The notes beneath the pieces were generated by a model. That model did no database searches. It was not told the DNA's origin and was given only the letters and a program-made list of their open reading frames with translations. Positions 37,972-47,150 of a stretch of DNA of 64,000 nt are shown here, one piece after another (positions within the stretch are counted from its first letter, which is position 1; every line of letters begins with the position of its first letter). The stretch covers positions 1,364,001 to 1,428,000 of the forward strand of contig NZ_JACCAS010000001.1 in NCBI RefSeq assembly GCF_013409255.1, read 5' to 3'. This DNA is from Paraburkholderia bryophila (GTDB taxonomy: Bacteria > Pseudomonadota > Gammaproteobacteria > Burkholderiales > Burkholderiaceae). Position numbers and translations under genes: made by a program.

Positions 37972-38646
37972 ATGCCCAAAATATTGACCATAGAAGATGA
38001 CGAGCTGATCGCCCACGACATCGTGCGCACGCTCACCGCCAGCGGCTTTTCCGTCGAAGTGGCGCGCACCGGCCGCGAAGGCATGGCGAAGGTGATGGCG
38101 GGCGACTACGACGTCGTGACGCTCGACCGCATGCTGCCCGATCTCGACGGCCTGACGATCGTCGCGACCATGCGCGGCGTCGGCATGGAAACGCCCGTGC
38201 TGGTGATGAGCGCCATGTCCGACGTCGATCAGCGCATTCAAGGTCTGCGTGCCGGCGGCGACGATTATCTGACCAAGCCCTTCTCACCCGAGGAAATGTT
38301 CGCGCGCGTCGAAGTGTTGCTGCGACGCCGCCCGCGTCACGCGAAAGCCGAGACGCTGCTGCGCAGCGGCGCGCTGGAACTGGATCTGGTGCGCCGCAAA
38401 GTCATGCACCGGCAGCGCGAACTCGACCTGCAACCCACTGAATTCCGCGTGCTCGAATTCATGATGCGTCACACCGGCCAGGTCCTCACGCGCACGATGA
38501 TTTTCGAAGCCGTGTGGGGCTGCCGTTTCGATCCCGGCACCAACCTGATCGACGTCCATGTAGGCCGCTTACGCAAGAAAGTCGACACGCCCGGCGAGCG
38601 TCCGTTGATTCGCACGATTCGCGGTTCGGGCTATCTGTTCGGCTGA
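37972..38646 (+). CDS. OmpR-type response regulator (orphan)
   Basis: 224 aa. Complete receiver: Glu8-Asp10 acidic pocket, phospho-acceptor Asp52 (VVTLDRMLPD), Ser80 and Lys102 (LTKPF); winged helix ending IRGSGYLFG. No kinase gene is adjacent; the partner is elsewhere or the regulator is served by the kinase at 49358. It lies upstream of the RND operon and could control it (inference). Confidence 0.92.
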   Translation: MPKILTIEDDELIAHDIVRTLTASGFSVEVARTGREGMAKVMAGDYDVVTLDRMLPDLDGLTIVATMRGVGMETPVLVMSAMSDVDQRIQGLRAGGDDYLTKPFSPEEMFARVEVLLRRRPRHAKAETLLRSGALELDLVRRKVMHRQRELDLQPTEFRVLEFMMRHTGQVLTRTMIFEAVWGCRFDPGTNLIDVHVGRLRKKVDTPGERPLIRTIRGSGYLFG

Positions 38647-38673
38647 CGCATTCCAACCGTTGTGGTGAACGAA

Positions 38674-38699
38674 CTTTAGCGCTGCCTGCAGCGCTAAAG
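38674..38699. terminator. Near-perfect hairpin after the response regulator
   Basis: CTTTAGCGCT (38674-38683) pairs with AGCGCTAAAG (38690-38699) around a six-base loop. No T-run, so it may be a bidirectional or structural element instead of an intrinsic terminator. Confidence 0.45.
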
Positions 38700-38889
38700 C
38701 CGTTGCGGCACGCGTGCCGATGCGATGACGAACCACGCGCCGCTTCCTAAAACTAGTTTCATTTGATTAGTCCACGCCTGTTAGGCCCCGCTCTCCAGAA
38801 TGCCGGTACCGGGTCGCGCCATCAGGGCGAGCCCCACTTGACACACGCCCGCGCAGATTCAATCGCGCCTCTGAACGGAGCAGCCTTCG

Positions 38890-41800
38890 ATGTTAAAAAT
38901 AGTCCGGTTGGCTTTAACCCGGCCCTACACCTTCATCGTGCTGGCGCTGCTGATCCTGTTGATCGGCCCGCTTGCCGCGTTGCGCACGCCGACGGATATC
39001 TTTCCCGACATCCGCATTCCCGTGATCAGCGTGGTGTGGAACTACGCCGGCCTGCAACCGGACGACATGTCCGGGCGGATCGTCAGCTACTACGAACGCA
39101 CGCTCGGCACGACCGTCAACGACGTCGCGCATATCGAGTCGCAATCGTTTCGCGGCTACGGCATCGTGAAGATCTTCTTCCAGCCCACCGTGGATATCCG
39201 CACCGCCACCGCTCAGGTCACCTCCGTGTCGCAGACGGTGCTCAAGCAGATGCCGCCCGGCACCACGCCGCCGCAGATCCTGAACTACAACGCGTCCACG
39301 GTGCCGGTGCTGCAACTGGCGCTCACCAGCAATACGCTCGACGAACAGAAACTCGCCGACTACGCGACCAACTTCATTCGTCCGCAATTGCTGAGCGTGC
39401 CGGGCGTGGCGATTCCGACGCCGTACGGCGGCAAGACCCGTGAAGTACAGATCGACCTCGATCCGCAGGCCTTGCAGGCGAAAAAACTTTCGGCGAACGA
39501 TGTTGCCACGGCGCTCGCACAGCAGAACCAGATCATTCCCGCCGGCACTGAGAAGATCGGCCGCTTCGAATACAACATCAAACTGAACAACAGTCCGCTC
39601 GCGCTCGACGAGCTCAACGCGCTGCCGATCAAGACCGTGGATGGCGCAACCATCTACATTCGCGATGTGGCGCACGTGCGCGACGGTTATCCGCCGCAAA
39701 GCAACGTGGTGCGCGTGGACGGTCATCGCGCGGTGCTGATGAGCATTCTGAAGAACGGCTCGGCGTCGACGCTCGACATTATCGCGGGCGTCAAGGCGCA
39801 ACTGCCGCGTATCGAAGCGACCTTGCCGCCGAGTCTGAAGCTCGTCACGATGGGCGATCAGTCCACCTTCGTGAAAGGCGCGGTCAGCGGCGTGGCACGA
39901 GAAGGCGTGATCGCCGCCGCGCTGACCTCGCTGATGATTCTGCTGTTCCTCGGTAGCTGGCGCTCCACGGTGATTATCGCGGCGTCGATTCCGCTCGCGG
40001 TGCTGGCCGCGATTGCCGGCCTCGCGGCGATGGGCGAAACGCTCAACGTGATGACGCTCGGCGGCCTCGCGCTGGCGGTCGGGATTCTGGTCGACGACGC
40101 CACTGTCACGATCGAGAACATCAACTGGCATCTGGAGCAAGGCAAGGACGTGCGAAGCGCGATTCTGGACGGCGCCGCGCAGATCGTCGCGCCCGCGTTC
40201 GTGTCGCTGCTGTGTATCTGTATCGTATTCGTGCCGATGCTGCTGCTCAACGGCATTGCGCGTTTTCTGTTCGTGCCGATGGCCGAAGCCGTGATCTTCG
40301 CGATGATCGCGTCGTTCATTCTGTCGCGTACGTTCGTGCCGATGATGGCGCAATACCTGTTGCGCCCGCATGCATCGGGCGGCCACGCCTCGGGTGAACT
40401 GGCCGCCACGATGGACCCGCACGGTGGTCACTTCCACATGCCGCCGTCGCGCAATCCGTTGGTGCGTTTCCAGCGCGGCTTCGAACATCGTTTCGAGCGC
40501 GTGCGCGGCGTGTACCGGATCGTGCTGGGTCTCGCACTCACCCACCGCAAGCGCTTCGTGACGGGGTTTCTGATCGTGGTCGGCGCGTCGTTCCTGCTCG
40601 CGCCATGGCTCGGCCGCAATTTCTTCCCCAATATCGACTCGGGCGAGATTGCAATTCACGTGCGCGCGCCGATCGGCACGCGGATCGAAGACACGGCCGC
40701 GCAATTCGATCTGATCGAGAACGCGGTGCGCCGCGCGATTCCGCCGGATCAGCTGCGCAGTATCGTCGACAACATCGGCTTGCCCAATAGCGGTATCAAT
40801 CTGACCTATAACAACAGCGGCACGACCGGCCCGCAGGACGGCGACATTCTCGTTTCGCTGGACGAGAACCATCAGCCGACTGCGGACTACGTGCGCACGT
40901 TGCGCGAAACATTGTCGCGCCAGTTTCCGGGGACGACGTTCGCGTTCCTGCCGGCCGATATCGTGAGTCAGATTCTGAATTTCGGTGCGCCCGCACCGAT
41001 CGATCTGCAGGTCGCCGGGCCGAACCAGGCGGCCAATCACCGCTACGCCAACGAAGTCATGCGCCAGATGCGGCTGATTCCCGGCATTGCCGATACGCGG
41101 ATCCAGCAGGCTTCCACGTATCCGCAATTCACCGTATCCGTGGACCGCTCGCGCGCCGATCAACTCGGCATTACCGAACAGGACGTCACCAACTCCGTGG
41201 TGGCGAGCCTGTCCGGCACGAGCCAGGTGTCGCCGACTTACTGGCTCAATCCGAAGAACGGCGTGTCGTATCCGATCGTGGCGCAAACGCCGCAATATCG
41301 GATGACGTCGCTGTCGAACCTCAGCAATCTGCCGGTCACCGGCAAGGCCGGTCAGGCGCAGATCCTCGGCGGCATTGCGACGATCACGCGAGGCGTAGGC
41401 GATGCGGTCGTGTCGCACTACAACATCGAGCCGCTCTACGACGTGTTCGCGACGACGCAAGGTCAGGACCTCGGCGCGGTCGCCACGAAGATCCAGAACA
41501 TCGTGCACGCCACCGCGAAAGACGTGCCGAAGGGCTCGATCGTCACGCTGCGCGGCCAGGTGCAGACCATGAATAGCGCCTTCCTCGGTTTGTCGCTCGG
41601 CCTGCTCGGTGCGATCCTGCTGATCTTTCTGCTGATCGTCGTGAATTTCCATTCGTGGAGCGACGCATTCGTGATCGTCACCGCATTGCCCGCGGCACTA
41701 GCTGGCATTGTCTGGATGCTGTTCACCACGCACACGCCGCTCTCCGTGCCGGCGCTGACCGGCGCGATTCTCTGCATGGGCGTGGCGACCGCCAACAGCA

Positions 41801-42147
41801 TTCTGGTGGTGAGCTTCGCGCGCGAACGGCTGGCGGTGACCGGCAATGCGCTGGTCGCCGCGATGGAAGCCGGCTTCACGCGCTTTCGCCCGGTGCTGAT
41901 GACCGCGCTCGCCATGATCATCGGCATGGCGCCGATGGCGCTCGGTCTCGGCGACGGCGGCGAGCAGAACGCGCCGCTCGGCCGCGCCGTGATCGGCGGC
42001 CTGATCTGCGCGACCTTTGCCACGCTGCTGTTCGTCCCCGTCGTTTTCAGCCTCGTGCATCGGCGCGATGCTGCCGGCCATGGCCACTCGCCCGCCCCTT
42101 CTCACGACCACTCTTCATCCGAACCCGGAGTCCATCATGTCCACTGA
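38890..42147 (+). CDS. RND family efflux transporter, inner membrane pump
   Basis: 1085 aa with twelve membrane segments and two large periplasmic loops. A single TM4 motif GILVDDATVTIEN carries the proton-relay Asp pair. A His-rich insert near residue 500 (HASGEL...DPHGGHFHMPP) and a His-rich C-terminal tail (GHGHSPAPSHDHSSSE) are unusual and could bind metal. It overlaps the adaptor gene by 11 bases. Family and operon order fit a drug or organic-compound pump; metal export is possible because of the His tracts. Confidence 0.92.
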   Translation: MLKIVRLALTRPYTFIVLALLILLIGPLAALRTPTDIFPDIRIPVISVVWNYAGLQPDDMSGRIVSYYERTLGTTVNDVAHIESQSFRGYGIVKIFFQPTVDIRTATAQVTSVSQTVLKQMPPGTTPPQILNYNASTVPVLQLALTSNTLDEQKLADYATNFIRPQLLSVPGVAIPTPYGGKTREVQIDLDPQALQAKKLSANDVATALAQQNQIIPAGTEKIGRFEYNIKLNNSPLALDELNALPIKTVDGATIYIRDVAHVRDGYPPQSNVVRVDGHRAVLMSILKNGSASTLDIIAGVKAQLPRIEATLPPSLKLVTMGDQSTFVKGAVSGVAREGVIAAALTSLMILLFLGSWRSTVIIAASIPLAVLAAIAGLAAMGETLNVMTLGGLALAVGILVDDATVTIENINWHLEQGKDVRSAILDGAAQIVAPAFVSLLCICIVFVPMLLLNGIARFLFVPMAEAVIFAMIASFILSRTFVPMMAQYLLRPHASGGHASGELAATMDPHGGHFHMPPSRNPLVRFQRGFEHRFERVRGVYRIVLGLALTHRKRFVTGFLIVVGASFLLAPWLGRNFFPNIDSGEIAIHVRAPIGTRIEDTAAQFDLIENAVRRAIPPDQLRSIVDNIGLPNSGINLTYNNSGTTGPQDGDILVSLDENHQPTADYVRTLRETLSRQFPGTTFAFLPADIVSQILNFGAPAPIDLQVAGPNQAANHRYANEVMRQMRLIPGIADTRIQQASTYPQFTVSVDRSRADQLGITEQDVTNSVVASLSGTSQVSPTYWLNPKNGVSYPIVAQTPQYRMTSLSNLSNLPVTGKAGQAQILGGIATITRGVGDAVVSHYNIEPLYDVFATTQGQDLGAVATKIQNIVHATAKDVPKGSIVTLRGQVQTMNSAFLGLSLGLLGAILLIFLLIVVNFHSWSDAFVIVTALPAALAGIVWMLFTTHTPLSVPALTGAILCMGVATANSILVVSFARERLAVTGNALVAAMEAGFTRFRPVLMTALAMIIGMAPMALGLGDGGEQNAPLGRAVIGGLICATFATLLFVPVVFSLVHRRDAAGHGHSPAPSHDHSSSEPGVHHVH

Positions 42148-43339
42148 GATCGAGATCAATTCGCCCAAACGGCTGCGTCATCTGAGGCTCGTGGGTATCG
42201 TCGCGCTGCTGGTCGCGGCGGGCATCGTGGCGAGCGGTATCGCGAGCCGCGTCCACGCGAAGCAGGAATTGACCACCTGGTCCGCGCAGCAAGCCGTGCC
42301 GACGGTGGTTGCCTACACACCCAAACACGACGCCGACGCGCAGGCGCTGGTGCTGCCGGGACGTCTGTCCGCCTTCGTCAACGCGCCGATCTATGCGCGC
42401 GTGTCCGGCTATCTACACGCGTGGTATGCGGATATCGGCACGCACGTCAAAGCCGGCCAATTGCTCGGGGTGATCGACACGCCGGACCTCGATCAGCAAT
42501 TGCAGCAGGCGCGCGCCGATCTGCAGAATTCGGTGGCCAATGAAAAACTCGCGGCGTCCACTGCGCACCGCTGGACGGAGATGCTGAAACAGGACTCGGT
42601 TTCGCAACAGGACGCCGACGAGAAGACCAGCGATCTCGTTGCGAAGCAGGCCACGGTCGCGGCGGCCCAGGCGAATGTGGGCCGCCTCGAAGCGCTCGAA
42701 TCGTTCAAACGCATCACCGCGCCGTTCGACGGCGTCGTCACCGCACGCACCACCGATATCGGCGCACTAATCAACGCCGGTGGCGGGAACGGGCCGGAGT
42801 TGTTCTCGGTATCCGACGCGCGTCAGCTGCGTGTCTATGTCAGCGTGCCGCAAGACGAAGCGGCCGCGATCCAACCGGGTATGAGTGCAACGCTCACCGT
42901 GCCGGAACGTCCGGGCGTCAAGTTCAACGCCAAACTGGTCGATACCGACGACGCGATCACGCCGTCGTCCGGTACGTTGCTGGTGCAACTATCGGTCGAC
43001 AACAAAGACGGCGTGTTGATCCCCGGCGAGTACACCGAGGTGCATTTCGATTTGCCGACCAACGCAGACGCGTTGTCGATTCCCGCGAGTTCGCTGATTT
43101 TCCGGCAACATGGCTTGCAAGTCGCCGTGGTTGGCAGCGACAACCGCGCGGTGTTGAAACCCGTATCGATCGCGACCGATCTCGGCACGCACGTCGAGAT
43201 CGCGTCCGGTCTGAACGCGAGCGACCGCGTGATCGACAATCCGCCCGACTCGCTCGCCTCGGGCGATGAAGTGCGGCTGCAAGGCACGCCGGGCACAGCG
43301 CTGGCGGAGCGGCGCGCGGCGGAGAGCACTCATGGATAA
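42137..43339 (+). CDS. RND efflux periplasmic adaptor subunit (membrane fusion protein)
   Basis: 400 aa from ATG 42137. One N-terminal membrane anchor, lipoyl halves (SGYLHAWYADIGTHVKAGQLL; ITAPFDGVVTARTTDIGALI) flanking a coiled-coil hairpin (about 115-170), then beta-barrel. It links the pump upstream with the outer membrane factor downstream; both neighbours overlap it (11 and 8 bases), so all three are translated in step. Confidence 0.93.
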   Translation: MSTEIEINSPKRLRHLRLVGIVALLVAAGIVASGIASRVHAKQELTTWSAQQAVPTVVAYTPKHDADAQALVLPGRLSAFVNAPIYARVSGYLHAWYADIGTHVKAGQLLGVIDTPDLDQQLQQARADLQNSVANEKLAASTAHRWTEMLKQDSVSQQDADEKTSDLVAKQATVAAAQANVGRLEALESFKRITAPFDGVVTARTTDIGALINAGGGNGPELFSVSDARQLRVYVSVPQDEAAAIQPGMSATLTVPERPGVKFNAKLVDTDDAITPSSGTLLVQLSVDNKDGVLIPGEYTEVHFDLPTNADALSIPASSLIFRQHGLQVAVVGSDNRAVLKPVSIATDLGTHVEIASGLNASDRVIDNPPDSLASGDEVRLQGTPGTALAERRAAESTHG

Positions 43340-44909
43340 ACGCCGCTTGCGCGTTGCAAACGTGGCGAAACTGGCGAACGTTGCAAGCGTTGCAAGCGTT
43401 GCAATGGTTGCTTTAGCCGCCGCGCTGCTGGTGAGCGGCTGTTCGTTCGCGCCGGTCTACCACGCGCCGGCCGCCAGCATTCCCACCACCTTCAAGGAAG
43501 GCGGCGCATGGCAACTCGCGCGGCCTGCCGACCGTGTGCCGCGCGAGGCGTGGTGGACCGTGTATCGCGATCCCGTGCTCGACCATCTGGAGCGACGGGT
43601 GGCGGCGGCCAACCCGAACGTCGCGGCCGCGATGGCGCGTCACGACGAAGCCACCGCGTATCTCGCGCAGGCCCGCTCGGGCCTGTTGCCGACCATCGGC
43701 GCGGAAGCGTCGGTTGAGCGTCAGCGGCAGTCGGACAACCGGCCTCTAAGAGGCGCGGGACAGCCTTCGGTCTACGGCACGAATAACGTCGACGTCGGCA
43801 TCAGCTACGACCTGGATCTGTGGGGCAAGATCCGCAACGAGGTAGCCGCCGGCAACGCGGCGGCGCAGGCCAGCGAGGCCGATCTCGAATCGGTGCGCCT
43901 GAGCTTGCAGGCGGATCTGGCCAACGCGTATTTCAATCTGCGCGGACTCGACGCGCAACAGCAGTTGCTCAACGATACGATCGCCACTTATCAGCGCGCG
44001 CTCACCCTCACCATGAGCCGCCACGCCGGCGGGATTGCATCGGACCTCGACGTGTCGCGCGCGCAGACGCAACTGGACGCCGCGCGCGCCTCCGCCGACG
44101 ATATCGCCGCGCGCCGCGCGCTTTACGAACATGCGATCGCCAGCCTGACCGGCCAGCCCGCATCGATTTTCGCGCTGACGCCGGTGACGGAGGCGACGTA
44201 CCTGCCGTCCATTCCTACCGGCGTGCCGGCCGCGTTGCTGCAGCGGCGACCCGATATCGCGGCGGCCGAGCGCCGCGTCGCACAAGCGAACGCGCAGATC
44301 GGCGTGGCCAAGGCGGCGTTTTTCCCGGACATCTCGCTGGGTCTCGACGGTGGTTACCAGAGCGATACGCTTTCGCCATGGTTGATGGCGCCCAACGAAA
44401 TCTGGTCGGTGGGTCCGAGTCTCGTGTTCACGCTGTTCGACGGCGACCGCCGTGAAGCGATGACCGATCAGGCGCGCGCCAAGCTCGCCGAGAACGGCGC
44501 GAAGTACAAGGCGACCGTGCTACTCGCGTTCCAGCAGGTGGAGGACAACCTCGCGCAACTGCACCATCTCGGCGATGAAGCCACGCAGCAGAACGCCGCG
44601 CTGATCGCCGCACAACGCACGTTGACGCTGTCGATGTCGCGCTACCGCGACGGCGTGGTCAGCTATCTGGACGTGGTGACCTCGCAAACCACCGAGCTGA
44701 CCACGCAGACCGATGCGTTGAACCTCGAAACAAGGCGTCTACTGGCTTCCGTGGGCTTGATCGAGGCGTTGGGTGGCGGCTGGTCAACGGACGGCGCCAA
44801 GGCCGCGCCTGCGGTCCAGGCGACGCAGTTGAAGGCGGTACCGGTTGTTGCAGGCGCTTCCAGCACTTCTGGCGCCTCTGCCGCCATTGCATCCGCATCC
44901 GCAGGTTAA
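43332..44909 (+). CDS. RND efflux outer membrane lipoprotein (NodT/OprM family)
   Basis: 525 aa from ATG 43332 with GGAGAG upstream. Lipobox LVSGC near residue 37. Two outer-membrane-efflux repeats with YDLDLWGK and the QRRPDIAAAERRVAQANAQIG signature. The N-terminus is extended by a repetitive VANVAKLANVASVASVAMV stretch encoded by GCGTTGCAA-like DNA repeats (43350-43405). The Ala/Ser-rich C-terminal tail is also longer than usual. Confidence 0.93.
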   Translation: MDKRRLRVANVAKLANVASVASVAMVALAAALLVSGCSFAPVYHAPAASIPTTFKEGGAWQLARPADRVPREAWWTVYRDPVLDHLERRVAAANPNVAAAMARHDEATAYLAQARSGLLPTIGAEASVERQRQSDNRPLRGAGQPSVYGTNNVDVGISYDLDLWGKIRNEVAAGNAAAQASEADLESVRLSLQADLANAYFNLRGLDAQQQLLNDTIATYQRALTLTMSRHAGGIASDLDVSRAQTQLDAARASADDIAARRALYEHAIASLTGQPASIFALTPVTEATYLPSIPTGVPAALLQRRPDIAAAERRVAQANAQIGVAKAAFFPDISLGLDGGYQSDTLSPWLMAPNEIWSVGPSLVFTLFDGDRREAMTDQARAKLAENGAKYKATVLLAFQQVEDNLAQLHHLGDEATQQNAALIAAQRTLTLSMSRYRDGVVSYLDVVTSQTTELTTQTDALNLETRRLLASVGLIEALGGGWSTDGAKAAPAVQATQLKAVPVVAGASSTSGASAAIASASAG

Positions 44910-44961
44910 ACGAGCGACTGCCTTCAACAACGCTTCGCCGCGAACCGTTGCGGCCGCAAAC

Positions 44962-45003
44962 AAAAAAACGTCGCGAGTTCTCTGAACCCGCGACGTTTCT
45001 TCT
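44962..45003. terminator. Bidirectional terminator between the RND operon and a porin
   Basis: AAACGTCGCG (44966-44975) pairs with CGCGACGTTT (44989-44998); an A-run precedes and a T-rich run follows, serving both convergent units. Confidence 0.75.
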
Positions 45004-45042
45004 CTCTGGCGCGCCCGTTCGGAGCCGCGCCCGTGGTATGCC

Positions 45043-46221
45043 TTAGAACCGGTGCCGCACGCCCACCGCCACAACCGCCTGCCGGTCGCTCGACGAAGCC
45101 GCCAGCGAATAGATCGACGCATTGCCCAGCACCGCGATCCCATTCGCGCCCGTCACGTGCTGATACGTGCCTTCCAGATACAGATCGGTGCGGCGCGACA
45201 GCGCGTAATCGGCCTGCAGCATGAACTGATTCCACTTCGGCGAGTAGCTCTGGCCGCCGGTGCTGAAGTGGCCATCCGTGAAGGTATACGAGCCGCCCAG
45301 CGTGAACGCCGGCGTGATCGCGTAGCGGGCGTTCAGCTCATAGTTGTTGAACGTCAGCAGATCGCCGTTGAGCGTCGAATACGCGCCACCCTGCGTGATC
45401 TGATGCGGGTCGTTGAGCATGGTCCGCGTGAAGACGAGGCCAAGGGTCGCCGCGCCGAACGTGTAGCGTCCCGCGGCGCCGAGCACGCGCTGGCGCGCGC
45501 CGGTGAACACTGCGTCGCCGTCGCTGCTGCTCACCGCGCCGCCGGTATTGGCCGGCTGGTTGACGCCGCCCGGCTGGTTGATCTGCAGGTACGCGACAGC
45601 CAGGTTGAACGGACCGCCCGCCCATTGCGCGCCGAGGCTATACGCGTTGTTGTTGCTGAAGCCGCCCGCCGCATTGCTGAACGCGTACGCGCCGCCGACG
45701 GTGACCCCGTAGTAGGTCGCGCTGCGGTATTTCAGCGCGTTGTTCATACGTAGGTCGTTGTTCAGGTTGTCGTTATCGAACGGGTGATCGGCGATATTGC
45801 CGCCGAAGCCCGAACCGGTCGCCGACAACGGCGCTACGAAATCGACCAGGAAGTCGTATTGACGGCCCAGCGTCACCGTACCCCACTGCTTGCTCGCGAT
45901 CCCGACCCACGCCTGACGGCCGAACTCATCGCCGCCGTTGGAGAACTTGCCGCTGTCGATATTGAAGCCGTTCTCGAGATCGAAGACCGCGCTCAAGCCG
46001 CCGCCCAGATCTTCGTTACCGCGCAGGCCCCAGCGGTCGGTACTGACGTTCCCGCTTTCCATCATCCAGTTGCTTTTGCCGCCGTTGGCCGATTTCTGAT
46101 TGCTGATGTAGTCGAGGCCGGTGTCGAGCGTCCCGTAGAGCGTCACGCTGCTTTGCGCGTGTGCCGCCGCGCCGAGGGTGCTGGCCAGCGCGACGAGTGT
46201 GGTTGCGAATGCTTTATTCAT
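45043..46221 (-). CDS. Gram-negative porin
   Basis: 392 aa from ATG 46221. Signal peptide ends AAHA-QSS, then SVTLYGTLDTGLDYIS, RWGLRGNEDLGGG, the LGRQYDF segment and C-terminal GVRHRF. General diffusion porin of the OmpC-like beta-proteobacterial group. A 14-bp palindrome (46338-46351) lies about 120 bases upstream. Confidence 0.92.
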   Translation of the reverse strand: MNKAFATTLVALASTLGAAAHAQSSVTLYGTLDTGLDYISNQKSANGGKSNWMMESGNVSTDRWGLRGNEDLGGGLSAVFDLENGFNIDSGKFSNGGDEFGRQAWVGIASKQWGTVTLGRQYDFLVDFVAPLSATGSGFGGNIADHPFDNDNLNNDLRMNNALKYRSATYYGVTVGGAYAFSNAAGGFSNNNAYSLGAQWAGGPFNLAVAYLQINQPGGVNQPANTGGAVSSSDGDAVFTGARQRVLGAAGRYTFGAATLGLVFTRTMLNDPHQITQGGAYSTLNGDLLTFNNYELNARYAITPAFTLGGSYTFTDGHFSTGGQSYSPKWNQFMLQADYALSRRTDLYLEGTYQHVTGANGIAVLGNASIYSLAASSSDRQAVVAVGVRHRF

Positions 46222-46546
46222 GTTTGATTCCGGGTAAGAGAAGGCACCGGTCCGCGCAAGAACGGACTGGTCCCGCACACCGTACGGGTAGCCGCAATGT
46301 AAATAGCGGCGGTGACACACCCGTGATCAAAACCGGCCGTTTCATGAAACGTTTTTTATGTTCATGACATGTCCGCGAGGGACCGATGAATCAGCGCTTC
46401 GCCGACGCTGTAGCAGATAAATTTCTTTTCATGCACACACGGCCGATCCGCTAACGCCACCTGACTATCCTTCTCATCAACCGATCCACGAAACCATGAG
46501 GTTCGCGTATCGGTGCCACCCAACCTGATTTATGAGGATTACGAAC
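46222..46546. other. Divergent promoter region of a porin and a DUF4148 gene
   Basis: 325 bases without a gene; it must contain promoters for both directions. The only structure I see is the palindrome at 46338-46351. Confidence 0.6.
46338..46351. promoter_or_regulatory. Perfect palindrome CGTTTCATGAAACG
   Basis: 14 bp with perfect dyad symmetry in the porin/DUF4148 divergent region; candidate operator. A related TTCATGA occurs at 46371. Confidence 0.45.
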
Positions 46547-46825
46547 ATGAAATCTCTGACGCTCGCCATCGCTTTCATCGGTGCAACCGCAACGGCTTCC
46601 GCCTTCGCTCAATCGACCACCGCGCCGATGCAACAGAACGCCGCGCCGGCCATGCAAGTAGCGGCGAACACCACCAGCACCACCGGCAACGTGACGGGTT
46701 CGTGGGTCGCGCCGTACGGCCAGGCCACGCCCGGCAAGACACGCGCTCAGGTTTATCGGGAACTGGTGCACGCGGAGAAGGACGGCCAACTGGCGTATCT
46801 GAATTCGACGATTTACGCGCACTGA
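46547..46825 (+). CDS. DUF4148 exported small protein
   Basis: 92 aa from ATG 46547 with GAGGA upstream. Signal peptide ends SAFA-QST. The mature part has the family core GKTRAQVYRELVHAEKDGQLAYL. Abundant in Burkholderia, function unknown, periplasmic. Confidence 0.87.
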   Translation: MKSLTLAIAFIGATATASAFAQSTTAPMQQNAAPAMQVAANTTSTTGNVTGSWVAPYGQATPGKTRAQVYRELVHAEKDGQLAYLNSTIYAH

Positions 46826-46929
46826 GATGCTTCTGCTGAACCCCAGCCGACGGTGCGCCACGTGGCCGCTGTCGTCTGGACTCGCTTGACTGCCCATCGC
46901 AACGCTCTGTATCGACACCCGCCATATCA

Positions 46930-47088
46930 ATGACTCTTCGCACCGCGATCAAACGAACCGCTTCGTTCGCCGTCGCCGCCGTGGCTGCTGGACTGCTGTT
47001 ATCCGGCTGCGCGACGAGTACGACACCGACCTCCGCCGACAATTGCGTCGGGCCACCCAGTTACTGCAACATTTACTTTGGTTCATGA
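46930..47088 (+). CDS. Small lipoprotein
   Basis: 52 aa, ATG 46930 to TGA 47086-47088. Basic n-region, hydrophobic core and lipobox LLSGC, then only about 25 residues with two further Cys (DNCVGPPSYCNIYFG). Ribosome site is weak, but the lipoprotein signal and the terminator immediately after (47093-47124) argue for a real gene. Function unknown. Confidence 0.65.
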   Translation: MTLRTAIKRTASFAVAAVAAGLLLSGCATSTTPTSADNCVGPPSYCNIYFGS

Positions 47089-47089
47089 A

Positions 47090-47127
47090 AAAAGAGCGCG
47101 CTACCCTTTCGGGCAACGCGCTCTTCT
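47090..47127. terminator. Bidirectional terminator
   Basis: AGAGCGCG (47093-47100) pairs with CGCGCTCT (47117-47124), with an A-run before and T-rich bases after, between the small lipoprotein and the convergent porin. Confidence 0.72.
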
Positions 47128-47150
47128 ACTTGATACGAGTACTTTGTGCT

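Noticed and set aside
38914..41652. 912-codon open frame on the minus strand opposite the RND pump
   Set aside because: It is the mirror of a strongly coding GC-rich gene; its translation is a low-complexity Arg/His/Ala-rich string without domains, and the plus-strand pump is unmistakable.
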